DNA from: Pseudomonas batumici
GTDB lineage: Bacteria; Pseudomonadota; Gammaproteobacteria; Pseudomonadales; Pseudomonadaceae
Direction of reading: 5' to 3'
DNA length: 64,000 bases
NCBI RefSeq assembly: GCF_000820515.1
Contig: NZ_JXDG01000064.1
Coordinates: 1 to 64,000 of the forward strand
Shown here: positions 7,943-16,552 of the stretch, piece after piece
Numbering within the stretch: the stretch's first letter is position 1
Layout: each line of letters begins with the position of its first letter
Position numbers and translations under genes: made by a program
Notes under the pieces: generated by a model
What the model was told of the DNA's origin: nothing
Seen by the model: only the letters and a program-made list of their open reading frames with translations
Databases searched by the model: none

Positions 7943-9226
7943 TCAGACGGCAATGCCCTTGCGGCATTGGACCTGGGCGGTCCGCACACGGGCAAAGGCG
8001 CGGGCCAGGCGCAGCAGCATCTCGTCGATGTCGCCCTTGCTGACGTTCAGTGCCGGTGAAAAACGCAGGCAATCGGCTTTCGGCGCATCCAGCAGCAGCC
8101 CTTCCTGCAGCGCCGCCTTGAGCACCGCATCCGCCGAGTCGTCGCCCAGGTCCAGGCCCCAGAGCAGCCCGCTGCCGCGCAACTCGCCCTGGGCATAACG
8201 CTGGGCCAGGCGCGCCAACCCATCACGCAGGTACTGCCCGGTTTCGCGGACATGAGCAAGGAAATCGCCGCCGAGCAGCGTCTCCAGCACCGCCAGCCCG
8301 GCGCTGCACATCAGGGCATTGCCGTGATGGCTGCCACCGATTTCGCCCGGCGCGAAGCAGCAGGCCTTGCCCCGCGCCAGCAGGGCGGCCAGCGGCACAC
8401 CGCCGCCCAGGCCCTTGCCCAGGGTGATGATGTCGGCCTTCACACCGTACTGCTGCTCCACCAGCAAGGCGCCGCAGCGCCCCATGCCGGTCTGCACTTC
8501 GTCCACGATCAGCAGGATGCCCAACTCACGGCACAACCGCTCGACGCCCTTGAGGTAGTGCCCGGTCGCCGGAATCACACCCGCAGCACTCTGGATCGGT
8601 TCCAGCATGATCGCGACGGTCTTGGCATCCACGGCGGCATGCAAGGCGGGCAAGTCATTGAACGGCACCTGGCTGAAGCCCGGCAGTTGGGGTTCGAAAC
8701 GATTGTCGAAGGCATCAGGCGCCGAGGCCGCCATGGCACCGAAGCCACTGCCGTGGCAGGCGTTGCTCAGCGAAATGATCCGGGACGCGCCACCACGATG
8801 CAGCTGCCCCCATTTGCGCGCCAGCTTGATCGCGCCGTCACAGGCTTCGGAACCGCTGTTGAAAAAATGCACCTGGTCGCAACCGGTGCTTTCACACAGG
8901 CGCTGGGCCAGATTCAATTGTCCCTGGTTATGAAATCCGGCCCCGCTGTTGATCAAGCCGTAGGCCTGGTCGGACAAGGCCCGGGCCAGAACGCCAGGAC
9001 TGTGGCCGAGACTGTTGCTGCCACCGCCCTGGCTGAAATCCAGATAGGCCTGTTCCTGCCTATCCCACACCCAGGAGCCCTGGCCGCGAACGAACACCGG
9101 GGCAGGACGCTCGGCAGCCGGCATCAGGTATTCATCGCTGACACTGTCACGCCGGGTGGATTGCCGGTACTCGGCCGTCAGGTCATCGAGGCTCGGCGGC
9201 GTGCGACGCAAGCTGAACAGGTTCAT
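7943..9226 (-). CDS. Class III PLP-dependent aminotransferase
   Basis: This 427 aa protein has the fold-type I class III signature: VDEVQTGMGRCG before the PLP lysine Lys271 in ITLGKGLGGGVP. The N-terminus carries the family pattern VWDRQEQAYLDFSQGGGSN. Acetylornithine, 4-aminobutyrate and 5-aminovalerate aminotransferases all belong here, and I cannot fix the substrate. It does not look like DavT. The start at 9226 is chosen because it gives the usual length and overlaps the upstream MOSC gene by 4 bp; a longer open frame to 9814 is only the shadow of that gene. A terminator follows. Confidence 0.85.
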   Translation of the reverse strand: MNLFSLRRTPPSLDDLTAEYRQSTRRDSVSDEYLMPAAERPAPVFVRGQGSWVWDRQEQAYLDFSQGGGSNSLGHSPGVLARALSDQAYGLINSGAGFHNQGQLNLAQRLCESTGCDQVHFFNSGSEACDGAIKLARKWGQLHRGGASRIISLSNACHGSGFGAMAASAPDAFDNRFEPQLPGFSQVPFNDLPALHAAVDAKTVAIMLEPIQSAAGVIPATGHYLKGVERLCRELGILLIVDEVQTGMGRCGALLVEQQYGVKADIITLGKGLGGGVPLAALLARGKACCFAPGEIGGSHHGNALMCSAGLAVLETLLGGDFLAHVRETGQYLRDGLARLAQRYAQGELRGSGLLWGLDLGDDSADAVLKAALQEGLLLDAPKADCLRFSPALNVSKGDIDEMLLRLARAFARVRTAQVQCRKGIAV

Positions 9227-9921
9227 GCGCGCAGCCCCTCCAGAGGCAGGCCGAGCAGCCGGGCCGACCAGTCCTCCACCCGTCCGCTGCGCAGGCGCTT
9301 GATGGCCGTGTCGCGCCAGCGCGAAGACAGCGCCGGGCAGTCCACCAGTTTCTTCAGGCCCGCATGCTCGAGGGGTTCCTGGTAGAAGGCATGCAGTGCC
9401 CAGGCCACGGTCAGGCCGGGATAACTGCGCTGGATCAGTTCGAACGGTTGATCGGCGCTGACAAACCCTGGTTTGAGCACCCGGTAGAACCAACCGCAAC
9501 GCCCCGTGTCCTGGGCCTGTTGCGGCAGATCCGGCAATGTTCCGAGACGGCTGAGGCGATAGCAGGCCGAGCGCGGCTGGCTGACCTGCAACAACGCGCC
9601 GCCCCAGCGAAACAGATCGCCCAGGCAAACCTGTTCTTCGGTCAGGCCCCGCGTCGACAGATTCTCGCCAAAAGCCGGTGCGGCCCAGTCGAGCTGTGGA
9701 TAACGCTTGCGCCAGTAGGCGTAATGCTCGGCGGGATAGTGGTGCAGCGCCCGCTCGGGCCCGGTGTGGAAACGCGGGTCGCCGTGCTCGTCGCTGCCCA
9801 GGCCCTGTGGCCACAGCCAGAGCCGATTGGCAACCCGGTGTTTATCCGTGTCGCCGACCAAACCCTGCCCGAGATTTTTTGCCTTGCCTATGTAAACACC
9901 ATCCACGCAAACCGTATTCAT
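9223..9921 (-). CDS. MOSC domain protein (YiiM-like)
   Basis: MOSC domains bind sulfur, molybdopterin or pyridoxal-type ligands; in E. coli YiiM reduces N-hydroxylated compounds with molybdenum cofactor. Here the MOSC core spans about residues 40-160 with AFGENLSTRGL, the typical GENL motif, and a conserved cysteine in PRSACYRLSRL. The 232 aa length fits the YiiM group with its 3-alpha C-terminal helices. It overlaps the aminotransferase gene by 4 bp, so the two are co-transcribed and may act on related amine substrates. It is divergent from the LysR gene. Confidence 0.85.
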   Translation of the reverse strand: MNTVCVDGVYIGKAKNLGQGLVGDTDKHRVANRLWLWPQGLGSDEHGDPRFHTGPERALHHYPAEHYAYWRKRYPQLDWAAPAFGENLSTRGLTEEQVCLGDLFRWGGALLQVSQPRSACYRLSRLGTLPDLPQQAQDTGRCGWFYRVLKPGFVSADQPFELIQRSYPGLTVAWALHAFYQEPLEHAGLKKLVDCPALSSRWRDTAIKRLRSGRVEDWSARLLGLPLEGLRA

Positions 9922-10023
9922 CGCGCTCTATGGCCCTGTAAGCCTTATGAATTGGGGGTAGACTAGGCCTCCCCGGCACCCGCGGCCATTTCGTTTTTCG
10001 AGCATTTTCGATAAGTACAGCTT

Positions 10024-10947
10024 ATGGATTTCAAGCAACTGCGTTATTTCGTCGCGGTGTATGAAGAAGGCCATGTCGGCCGCGCCGCCGAGCGCCTGTC
10101 GATCTCGCAGCCAGCCCTCTCCCAGCAGATCCGCCAGCTCGAACACAACCTGGATGTGAGCCTGTTCGAGCGCAGCAGCAAGCGCCTGCTGCCCACCCTC
10201 GCCGCCCATACGCTCTACAACCACGCGCTGCCGCTGCTCGATGGTCTGCAACGGGCCCGCGACGACCTGCGCAACTTCCAGGGGCAGGCCCTGCGGACCC
10301 TGGCCATTGGTGTGCTGCAGACCGTACACACCAGCCTGGTGCCGCAGATGCTGGAACAGGTGCGCAAGGCCCAGCCGCACCTGGTGGTGCAGATCTACGA
10401 GCTGACCGGCATGGAGATCGAGCGACGCCTGCTCAATGGTTCGCTGGACATCGGCATCAGCTACCTGCCGCCGCGCCAGCCCGGCTTGCACGGCGTGCTG
10501 TTGTACGAAGACGAACTGCAACTGGTGATCCCGAGCGATCATCCATTGCGCGAATTCAAGAAGGTCTCCTTGAGCCAGGCCGCCGAACTGCCGATGTTGC
10601 TGCTGGGCGAGGAGTTCCAGATACGGCAGATCTGGCAGGGACAACTGGCCAACCTGGGTCGACGCCCCCAGGTCCAGGCCGAGCTGAACAACATGGCCGG
10701 TATTCTCGACAGCCTGCCCCACACACGACTGGCGACCGTACTCCCGGGCCGCTCGCGCCATGAGCATGACGACGAGCTGCTGCTGTGGAAGCCGCTGACC
10801 GAACCGCGTGTCGCCTTGAAAGTGGGGTTGGTGTGCCGGGATATGCAGCGTCAGCAGGCGACGCTGGAGTTGTTGCGCACCTTGCTCGAAGACGTGACGA
10901 GCCGCGCGGGCGGGCATCCGCCGGTGGCGCGCGAGGGGCTGAACTGA
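10024..10947 (+). CDS. LysR family transcriptional regulator (CynR-like)
   Basis: The N-terminal winged HTH is complete (MDFKQLRYFVAVYEEGHVGR, then RLSISQPALSQQIRQLE). The periplasmic-binding-like effector domain follows from about residue 90 (LAIGVLQTVHTSLVP, then IGISYLPPRQPG). 307 aa is typical. It is transcribed divergently from the MOSC-aminotransferase operon across ~100 bp, the classical LysR arrangement, so it probably controls that operon. The effector is unknown. A terminator lies 28 bp after the stop. Confidence 0.88.
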   Translation: MDFKQLRYFVAVYEEGHVGRAAERLSISQPALSQQIRQLEHNLDVSLFERSSKRLLPTLAAHTLYNHALPLLDGLQRARDDLRNFQGQALRTLAIGVLQTVHTSLVPQMLEQVRKAQPHLVVQIYELTGMEIERRLLNGSLDIGISYLPPRQPGLHGVLLYEDELQLVIPSDHPLREFKKVSLSQAAELPMLLLGEEFQIRQIWQGQLANLGRRPQVQAELNNMAGILDSLPHTRLATVLPGRSRHEHDDELLLWKPLTEPRVALKVGLVCRDMQRQQATLELLRTLLEDVTSRAGGHPPVAREGLN

Positions 10948-10975
10948 CCGGGACTTTTTCGCGGGCAAAAGAAAA

Positions 10976-10996
10976 CCCCGCCGAAGCGGGGCTTTG
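10976..10996. terminator. Bidirectional intrinsic terminator
   Basis: The stem CCCCGC-CGAA-GCGGGG is flanked by AAAA on the left and CTTT on the right. It serves the LysR gene and probably the acyl-CoA dehydrogenase gene reading toward it. Confidence 0.75.
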
Positions 10997-11179
10997 CAGA
11001 CTGTTTCCCTGACATCCATTTCACTCCACCGTCCTGGCGGAATCCTACGTGTCCCTGTTGTTGCTTTTGAGCTTCCTGCTCGACGTCCTTGGTGCAAAGA
11101 TTATCGCTGGATCCAATCTGGCGATAGGGGCAAAGAGCAGCGCGTTATGTAAGTAAATGCTTACAGGACATCCGAAGAA

Positions 11180-12958
11180 TTAAAATTGCTCGGCATCCAG
11201 TAGGAACAACGACTCGCTCCCCGCTTTAACCGATGCCGTCAGCGAGTGAATACGCGGCAACAGACGTGCGAAATAGAACCGCGCCGTGCCCACTTTGCTC
11301 GCGTAGAACGCCTCCTGATTCTCCTTGCCCAACGCAGCCTTGGCCATCAGCGCCCACATGTAGGCATAGGCGGTGTAACCGAAGGCTTGCAGGTATTCGA
11401 CTGATGCCGCACCGATCTCGTCCGGATTGGTCTTGGCGCGATCCAGGACCCAGGCCGTCAGGTCATCGAGGTTATCCACAGCGGCGCTCAGCGGCTGGGT
11501 GAACTCCGCCAGCCCGGCGTCGGCGGTCTTGATGAAATGGCGCATTTCTTCCGCGAACAACCGGTAGTAGGCACCGCCGTTGCCGACGATCTTGCGCCCC
11601 ATCAGGTCCAGGGCCTGGATACCGTTGGTGCCCTCGTAGATCTGCGTGATGCGCACATCGCGCACCAGTTGTTCCTGCCCCCACTCGCGGATATAGCCAT
11701 GGCCGCCGAAAACCTGCTGGCCATGCACGGTGGTTTCCAGGCCCAGGTCGGTCAGGAACGCCTTGGCCACCGGTGTCAGCAAGGCCACCAGGCCATCCGC
11801 GCGCTCGCGGGTGGCGGCGTCCTCGCTGAACTTGGCGGTGTCCAGCTGCATCGCCACGTAGGTGGAAAATGCCCGGCCACCTTCGTTCGAGGCTTTCATG
11901 GTCAACAGCATGCGCCGCACATCGGGATGGACGATGATCGGGTCGGCGACCTTGTCCTTGGCCTTCGGCCCGGTCGGAGAACGACTTTGCAGACGGTCAC
12001 GGGCGTACTCGACGGCGTTCTGGTAGGAGCGCTCGCCCGACGCCAGGCCCTGGATGCCAACCCCCAGGCGCTCGTAGTTCATCATGGTGAACATCGCGGC
12101 CAGGCCCTTGTTCGGCTCGCCGACCAGGTAACCCACGGCCTCGTCGAAGTTCATCACGCAGGTCGCGGAAGCCTGGATGCCCATCTTGTGCTCGATGGAA
12201 CCACAGTTCGCCGGGTTGCGCGCGCCAAGGCTGCCGTCGGCGTTGACCAGGAACTTCGGCACCAGGAACAGCGAGATGCCCTTGGGCCCCGCCGGTGCGT
12301 CCGGCAGCTTGGCCAGCACCAGGTGAATGATGTTCTCGGTCAGGTCGTGCTCGCCGCCGGTGATGAAGATCTTGGTGCCAGTGATCTTGTAGGAGCCGTC
12401 CGCCTGTGGCTCGGCCTTGGTGCGGATAATCCCCAGGTCGGTGCCGGCATGGGGTTCGGTCAGGCACATGGAACCGGCCCAGACGCCCGAATACATGTTC
12501 GGCAGGTAAGCGGCCTTCAGTTCTTCGCTGGCGTGGGTATTGATCGATACACAGGCACCGGCCGTCAGCATCGGGTAGAGGCCGAATGCGAGGCTGGAGG
12601 AGTTGATCATCTCTTCGACCTGGGCCGACACCGCCTTGGGCATGCCCATGCCGCCGAAGGCCGGATCACCGCCGACACCGACCCAACCGCCTTCGGCGTA
12701 GGTCTGGTAGGCCTCGGGGAAACCGGCCGGCGTGCTGACCGCGCCGTTGTCCCAGCGGCAACCTTCCTCATCGCCGCTGCGGCTCAGGGGCGCGATACTC
12801 TTGGCGGTGACCTTGCCGGCCTCTTCGAGAATCGCCTCGACGGTTTCGGCGTCGACGGTCTCGGCCAGGGCAGGCAGTTGGGCCCAGAGTTTCGCGACCT
12901 CGAACACTTCATTGAGGACGAAGCGCATATCGCGCAGGGGCGCTTTGTAGTCAGCCAT
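11180..12958 (-). CDS. Acyl-CoA dehydrogenase (FadE2/PA0508-like)
   Basis: An FAD-dependent enzyme that makes the trans-2-enoyl-CoA in the first step of beta-oxidation. The 592 aa length matches the long ACAD subfamily that carries an extra C-terminal domain. The substrate-binding MCLTEPHAGTDLG and FITGGEHD motifs lie in the middle domain. The catalytic base is Glu442 in IYEGTNGIQALDL. It is one of three parallel paralogues in the window; by remembered synteny it corresponds to P. aeruginosa PA0508. Two dyads in the upstream gap may be regulatory. Chain-length preference cannot be read from sequence. Confidence 0.92.
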   Translation of the reverse strand: MADYKAPLRDMRFVLNEVFEVAKLWAQLPALAETVDAETVEAILEEAGKVTAKSIAPLSRSGDEEGCRWDNGAVSTPAGFPEAYQTYAEGGWVGVGGDPAFGGMGMPKAVSAQVEEMINSSSLAFGLYPMLTAGACVSINTHASEELKAAYLPNMYSGVWAGSMCLTEPHAGTDLGIIRTKAEPQADGSYKITGTKIFITGGEHDLTENIIHLVLAKLPDAPAGPKGISLFLVPKFLVNADGSLGARNPANCGSIEHKMGIQASATCVMNFDEAVGYLVGEPNKGLAAMFTMMNYERLGVGIQGLASGERSYQNAVEYARDRLQSRSPTGPKAKDKVADPIIVHPDVRRMLLTMKASNEGGRAFSTYVAMQLDTAKFSEDAATRERADGLVALLTPVAKAFLTDLGLETTVHGQQVFGGHGYIREWGQEQLVRDVRITQIYEGTNGIQALDLMGRKIVGNGGAYYRLFAEEMRHFIKTADAGLAEFTQPLSAAVDNLDDLTAWVLDRAKTNPDEIGAASVEYLQAFGYTAYAYMWALMAKAALGKENQEAFYASKVGTARFYFARLLPRIHSLTASVKAGSESLFLLDAEQF

Positions 12959-13037
12959 GGCAAACCTCGCAAGATCTAAACGATAAGCCCGAATGGGGGC
13001 GATTTCTAAGGCCGAGCTTACCAGAACAACTTTTGCA

Positions 13038-13080
13038 ACACATAGGGTCTATGTGTGACTTTTTTGTTATTTTTAGTCAC
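13038..13080. promoter_or_regulatory. Two adjacent dyads upstream of an acyl-CoA dehydrogenase
   Basis: ACACATAG-GGT-CTATGTGT is a perfect 8-bp dyad at 13038-13056. It runs into GTGACT (13055-13060) paired with AGTCAC (13075-13080) around a T-rich loop. They lie 80-122 bp before the 12958 start. The first could be an operator. On the plus strand it also resembles a terminator, but no plus-strand gene needs one. Confidence 0.45.
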
Positions 13081-13145
13081 GCAGTTATATTCGAGTCATG
13101 CGACGGCTGTTCCGACGGCTTCGCCGGAACGCCGCCCGCCAATGG

Positions 13146-14942
13146 CTAGAGCGCGAACAGCTCCGCCGGCAAACGCATCAGGCACTCGCTGCCGGCCTCC
13201 ACCGCCGCCCGATGCGTGGTTGTACGCGGCAGCAGGCGCTTGAAGTAGAACTCGCAGGTCGCCAGCTTGCCCTGGCAATATTCCGCGTCGCCGCTCCCGT
13301 CCGCCAACTGGGCCTGGGCCACCAGCGCCATGCGCAGCCAGAGGTAGGCCAGGATGATATAGCCGCTGTACATCAGATAGTCCAACGCCGCGGCCCCCAC
13401 TTCATCCGGGTTCTTCATCGCCGCCATGCCGACCTGGGTGGTCAGTTCGCCCCACTGCCGGTTCAAGCCATCCAGTTGCGCCACATACTCCTTGAGCTGC
13501 GGATGCCCGGCATTCGCCGCGCAGAACTTGTGCACGATTTTGGTAAAGCCGCGCAGCAACTTGCCCTGGCTGCCGAGCACCTTGCGCCCCAGCAGGTCCA
13601 GCGCCTGGATCCCGTTGGTGCCTTCGTAGATCGGCGCGATCCGGCAATCGCGGACCAGTTGCTCCATGCCCCACTCACGAATGAAGCCGTGACCACCGAA
13701 CACCTGCATCCCGTGGTTGGTCACTTCAAGGCCGGTCTCGGTCATGAAGGCCTTGCAGATCGGGGTCAGGAACGCCAGCAGGTCCTCGGCGTCCTGGCGC
13801 TGGGTCGCATCGCCGCTCAGATGAGCGACATCCAGCCACTGCGCGGTGAAGTAGGTCAGTGCCCGGTTGCCTTCGTTGAAGGCCTTCATGGTCAACAGCA
13901 TGCGCCGCACATCGGGGTGGACGATGATCGGGTCGGCGACCTTGTCCGGCGCCTTGGGGCCGGTGAGCGCGCGCATCTGCAGGCGGTCGTTGGCGTACCG
14001 GACCGCGCCCTGGAAGCTCGTTTCGCCCAGGCACAGGCCCTGCATCCCGGTACCGAGCCGGGCATGGTTCATCATGGTGAACATGCAGTTCAGGCCCTTG
14101 TTGGCCTCGCCGATCAGAAAGCCCTGGGCGTCGTCGAAGTTCAGCACGCAGGTCGCGGACGCCTTGATCCCCATCTTGTGCTCGATGGAACCGCAGTGCA
14201 CACCGTTGCGCCCGCCCGCGTCGCCGGCGGCATCGGGCAGGAACTTGGGCACGATGAACAGGGAAATGCCCTTGGTCCCCGCCGGTGCGTCCGGCAGCTT
14301 GGCCAGCACCAGGTGCACGATGTTCTCGCTCATGTCGTGCTCGCCAGCGGAGATGAAGATCTTGCTGCCGGTGATCCCATAGCTGCCGTCGGCCCGGGGC
14401 ACGGCGCGGGTCTTGATGATCCCCAGGTCCGTGCCGCAATGGGCTTCGGTCAGGCACATGGTGCCGGTCCAACGACCTTCGGTCAGTTTCCTCAGGTAAG
14501 TGTTTTTCTGTTCCTCGGTGCCATGGGCATGGATCGCCGACATCGCGCCATGGGTCAGGCCCGGGTACATGCCCCAGGAGGTATTGCTGGAACCGATCAT
14601 CTCGCTGATCACCAGTCCCAGGGACAACGGCAGGCCCTGCCCGCCATAGGCCGGGTCCGCCGCCAGGCCATGCCAGCCGCCTTCGACATACTGGGCAAAG
14701 GCCTGCTTGAAGCCCTGGGGCGTGGTCACCACGCCGTTGTCGAAATGGCAGCCTTCCTCATCGCCGGAGCGGTTCAGCGGCGACAACACCTGTTCGCAGA
14801 ACTTCGCGCCTTCTTCAAGGATCGCGCCGACCATGTCGGGGCTGGCATCGGTGGCACCGAGCGCGAGGTAGTGGGCGTGGAAATCGAAAACATGGTCGAT
14901 CAGAAAGCGCATATCGCGTAGCGGGGCTTTGTACTCAGGCAT
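13146..14942 (-). CDS. Acyl-CoA dehydrogenase (PA0507-like)
   Basis: The second 600-residue acyl-CoA dehydrogenase (598 aa). It begins MPEYKAPLRDMRFLIDHVFD, like its two neighbours, and carries MCLTEAHCGTDLGI, FISAGEHDM and the catalytic Glu440 in IYEGTNGIQALDL. It is followed after about 190 bp by the next paralogue, and a diguanylate cyclase gene ends 89 bp upstream of its start. By remembered synteny it is the PA0507 counterpart. A stem (GTTCCG..CGGAAC near 13109) after its stop may be a weak terminator. Confidence 0.9.
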   Translation of the reverse strand: MPEYKAPLRDMRFLIDHVFDFHAHYLALGATDASPDMVGAILEEGAKFCEQVLSPLNRSGDEEGCHFDNGVVTTPQGFKQAFAQYVEGGWHGLAADPAYGGQGLPLSLGLVISEMIGSSNTSWGMYPGLTHGAMSAIHAHGTEEQKNTYLRKLTEGRWTGTMCLTEAHCGTDLGIIKTRAVPRADGSYGITGSKIFISAGEHDMSENIVHLVLAKLPDAPAGTKGISLFIVPKFLPDAAGDAGGRNGVHCGSIEHKMGIKASATCVLNFDDAQGFLIGEANKGLNCMFTMMNHARLGTGMQGLCLGETSFQGAVRYANDRLQMRALTGPKAPDKVADPIIVHPDVRRMLLTMKAFNEGNRALTYFTAQWLDVAHLSGDATQRQDAEDLLAFLTPICKAFMTETGLEVTNHGMQVFGGHGFIREWGMEQLVRDCRIAPIYEGTNGIQALDLLGRKVLGSQGKLLRGFTKIVHKFCAANAGHPQLKEYVAQLDGLNRQWGELTTQVGMAAMKNPDEVGAAALDYLMYSGYIILAYLWLRMALVAQAQLADGSGDAEYCQGKLATCEFYFKRLLPRTTTHRAAVEAGSECLMRLPAELFAL

Positions 14943-15031
14943 GGTCGTTTCTCCGGCAGCAGATGACTCAACCTACTGCCCTGCCCCGCCCCGGACAATC
15001 ACCGTCCAACCGCTGAATGCTCCACCATCAC

Positions 15032-16360
15032 TCAGCCGACAGCTTCGCCCGTGCGGATCGCCCCACGTCGGGTCTGCCCTGCCGCGACCACACAGTTACG
15101 GCCCGCGCCCTTGGCGGCATAGAGCGCCTGGTCGGCGGACTTGAGCACTTCTTCCGGGGTGCGCTGCTCCGGCTGACGCTCGGCGACACCGATACTGATG
15201 GTCACCGAGACACTCGAGGCCCCGCTGCCCGCACGCCGCTGGCGACCTTGCTGGTCGTCCTGGGGGCGGTTGTCCTGGTTGCGCAACTGGATATGGTAGT
15301 TGGCGATCACTTCGCGAATCACCTCCAGGTGCGGCATGCATTCTTCCAGGCTCTTGCCGGCGAACACCACCGCGAACTCTTCACCGCCGTAGCGATAGGC
15401 GCGACCGCCACCGCTGACCTTCGCCAGCTTGCTGGCCACCAGGCGCAACACCTGGTCACCGACGTCGTGACCGTGGGTGTCGTTGAATTTCTTGAAGTGG
15501 TCGACGTCGGTCATCGCCAGCACATAGTTGCGCCCCAGGCGCTGCATGCGCTCGTTCAACGCCCGTCGTCCCGGCAAGCCCGTGAGCTCGTCGCGGAAGG
15601 CCATCTGATAAGCCTCGTGGGCCACCGCTGCGGCGATCATCAACATCACCTGGCTGCACATGATGTTCAGGGTGAACGGCAGGATGAAGGTCTTGGGCAG
15701 CATCCAGAACAACCCGACCAGCCCGGTCAGCTGCGCCGCGTGCAGCGGTCGCGGATTACGCCAGTACTGGACCAAGAGCAACACGAAGGAAGCGAAGAAC
15801 ACCGGGTAGGACAGCTGGATCAGGCTCATCCAGGCACCGTGCAGCGCCGGCCAGCGAATTTCCGCCAGCCAGCCGAGCAAGCTTTCCGGATAGCTCTGCT
15901 CCAACCCCAGCGCCACGCTGCCGACTGCCAGCAGCACGGCGAAACGCGCCACCATGTCCTGGAACAGGTGCGTGCGCTCCTGCCAGGCGGCGTACACCCC
16001 GAACAGCAGCGGCAGCAACAGGCAACACAGGTGAAAGACCACGGCGGCGTCCTCGCGGACCTTGCCGTGATCCCGGTAATAATCGGTCTGGGTGGAGAGC
16101 AGGAAATAGGCGATGTACACCGTCACCATCAGGAACAGCTCGCGCTGGCGTCGATACACCGCGCAGTAGGACCCGCCCAGCAACAGCACCAGGGTCGGCA
16201 GCACATTGAACAGCGAGGTGAAGAAGACGTTGAGTTCCCTGACGTAGGCAGCCGCAAGCCCCGCAAGCAACAACAGCAGAGAGGCTAAAAAATGACTGAG
16301 ATGGACAGCGGAAGAACGCGGCAAGGGTAAAACTCCGACCGGCAAAGCAACAAATGGCAT
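15032..16360 (-). CDS. Membrane-bound GGDEF diguanylate cyclase
   Basis: A 442 aa protein with about six to eight hydrophobic segments over residues 1-260 and a C-terminal GGDEF domain. It should make cyclic di-GMP from two GTP. The active-site signature GGEEF is at residues 325-329, preceded by FRDELTGLPGRRALNERM and TDVDHFKKFNDTHGH, so it looks catalytically intact. The inhibitory I-site RxxD normally found just before the signature reads SGGG here, so product inhibition is probably lost. The membrane part is like the MASE-type sensors but I cannot assign a subtype. It lies between two acyl-CoA dehydrogenase genes on the same strand. Confidence 0.9.
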   Translation of the reverse strand: MPFVALPVGVLPLPRSSAVHLSHFLASLLLLLAGLAAAYVRELNVFFTSLFNVLPTLVLLLGGSYCAVYRRQRELFLMVTVYIAYFLLSTQTDYYRDHGKVREDAAVVFHLCCLLLPLLFGVYAAWQERTHLFQDMVARFAVLLAVGSVALGLEQSYPESLLGWLAEIRWPALHGAWMSLIQLSYPVFFASFVLLLVQYWRNPRPLHAAQLTGLVGLFWMLPKTFILPFTLNIMCSQVMLMIAAAVAHEAYQMAFRDELTGLPGRRALNERMQRLGRNYVLAMTDVDHFKKFNDTHGHDVGDQVLRLVASKLAKVSGGGRAYRYGGEEFAVVFAGKSLEECMPHLEVIREVIANYHIQLRNQDNRPQDDQQGRQRRAGSGASSVSVTISIGVAERQPEQRTPEEVLKSADQALYAAKGAGRNCVVAAGQTRRGAIRTGEAVG

Positions 16361-16493
16361 TGTGCCTGTATGTAAGACCTAAAGCACGGCAATGTGACAT
16401 CAGTCACAAATGCCATCTCTTTAACGGCAGCGCGGCGATTCTTCTTAGCGATTCAGTCGGGAATATTTTCTGTCCGGATCGCTTGGGCCGCAC

Positions 16494-16535
16494 GCAAAAA
16501 AAAGCCGCTTCCCCCGTAGGCGAAGCGGCTTTTGC
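16494..16535. terminator. Bidirectional intrinsic terminator
   Basis: AAAAGCCGCTT and AAGCGGCTTTT form a long stem around CCCCCGTAGGCG, with an eight-base A run on the left. On the minus strand it terminates the fadE1-like gene just downstream of its stop at 16553. Confidence 0.9.
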
Positions 16536-16552
16536 AGCGAACTCAGCGCGGT

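Noticed and set aside
7943..9226. DavT (5-aminovalerate aminotransferase) because davBA are close
   Set aside because: The N-terminus and core do not match remembered DavT, and the gene is on the opposite strand in a MOSC/LysR unit.
7943..9814. One long 623-codon frame over the aminotransferase and MOSC genes
   Set aside because: Its first 196 codons are the antisense-like alternative frame of the MOSC gene; the real aminotransferase starts at 9226 with a 4-bp overlap.
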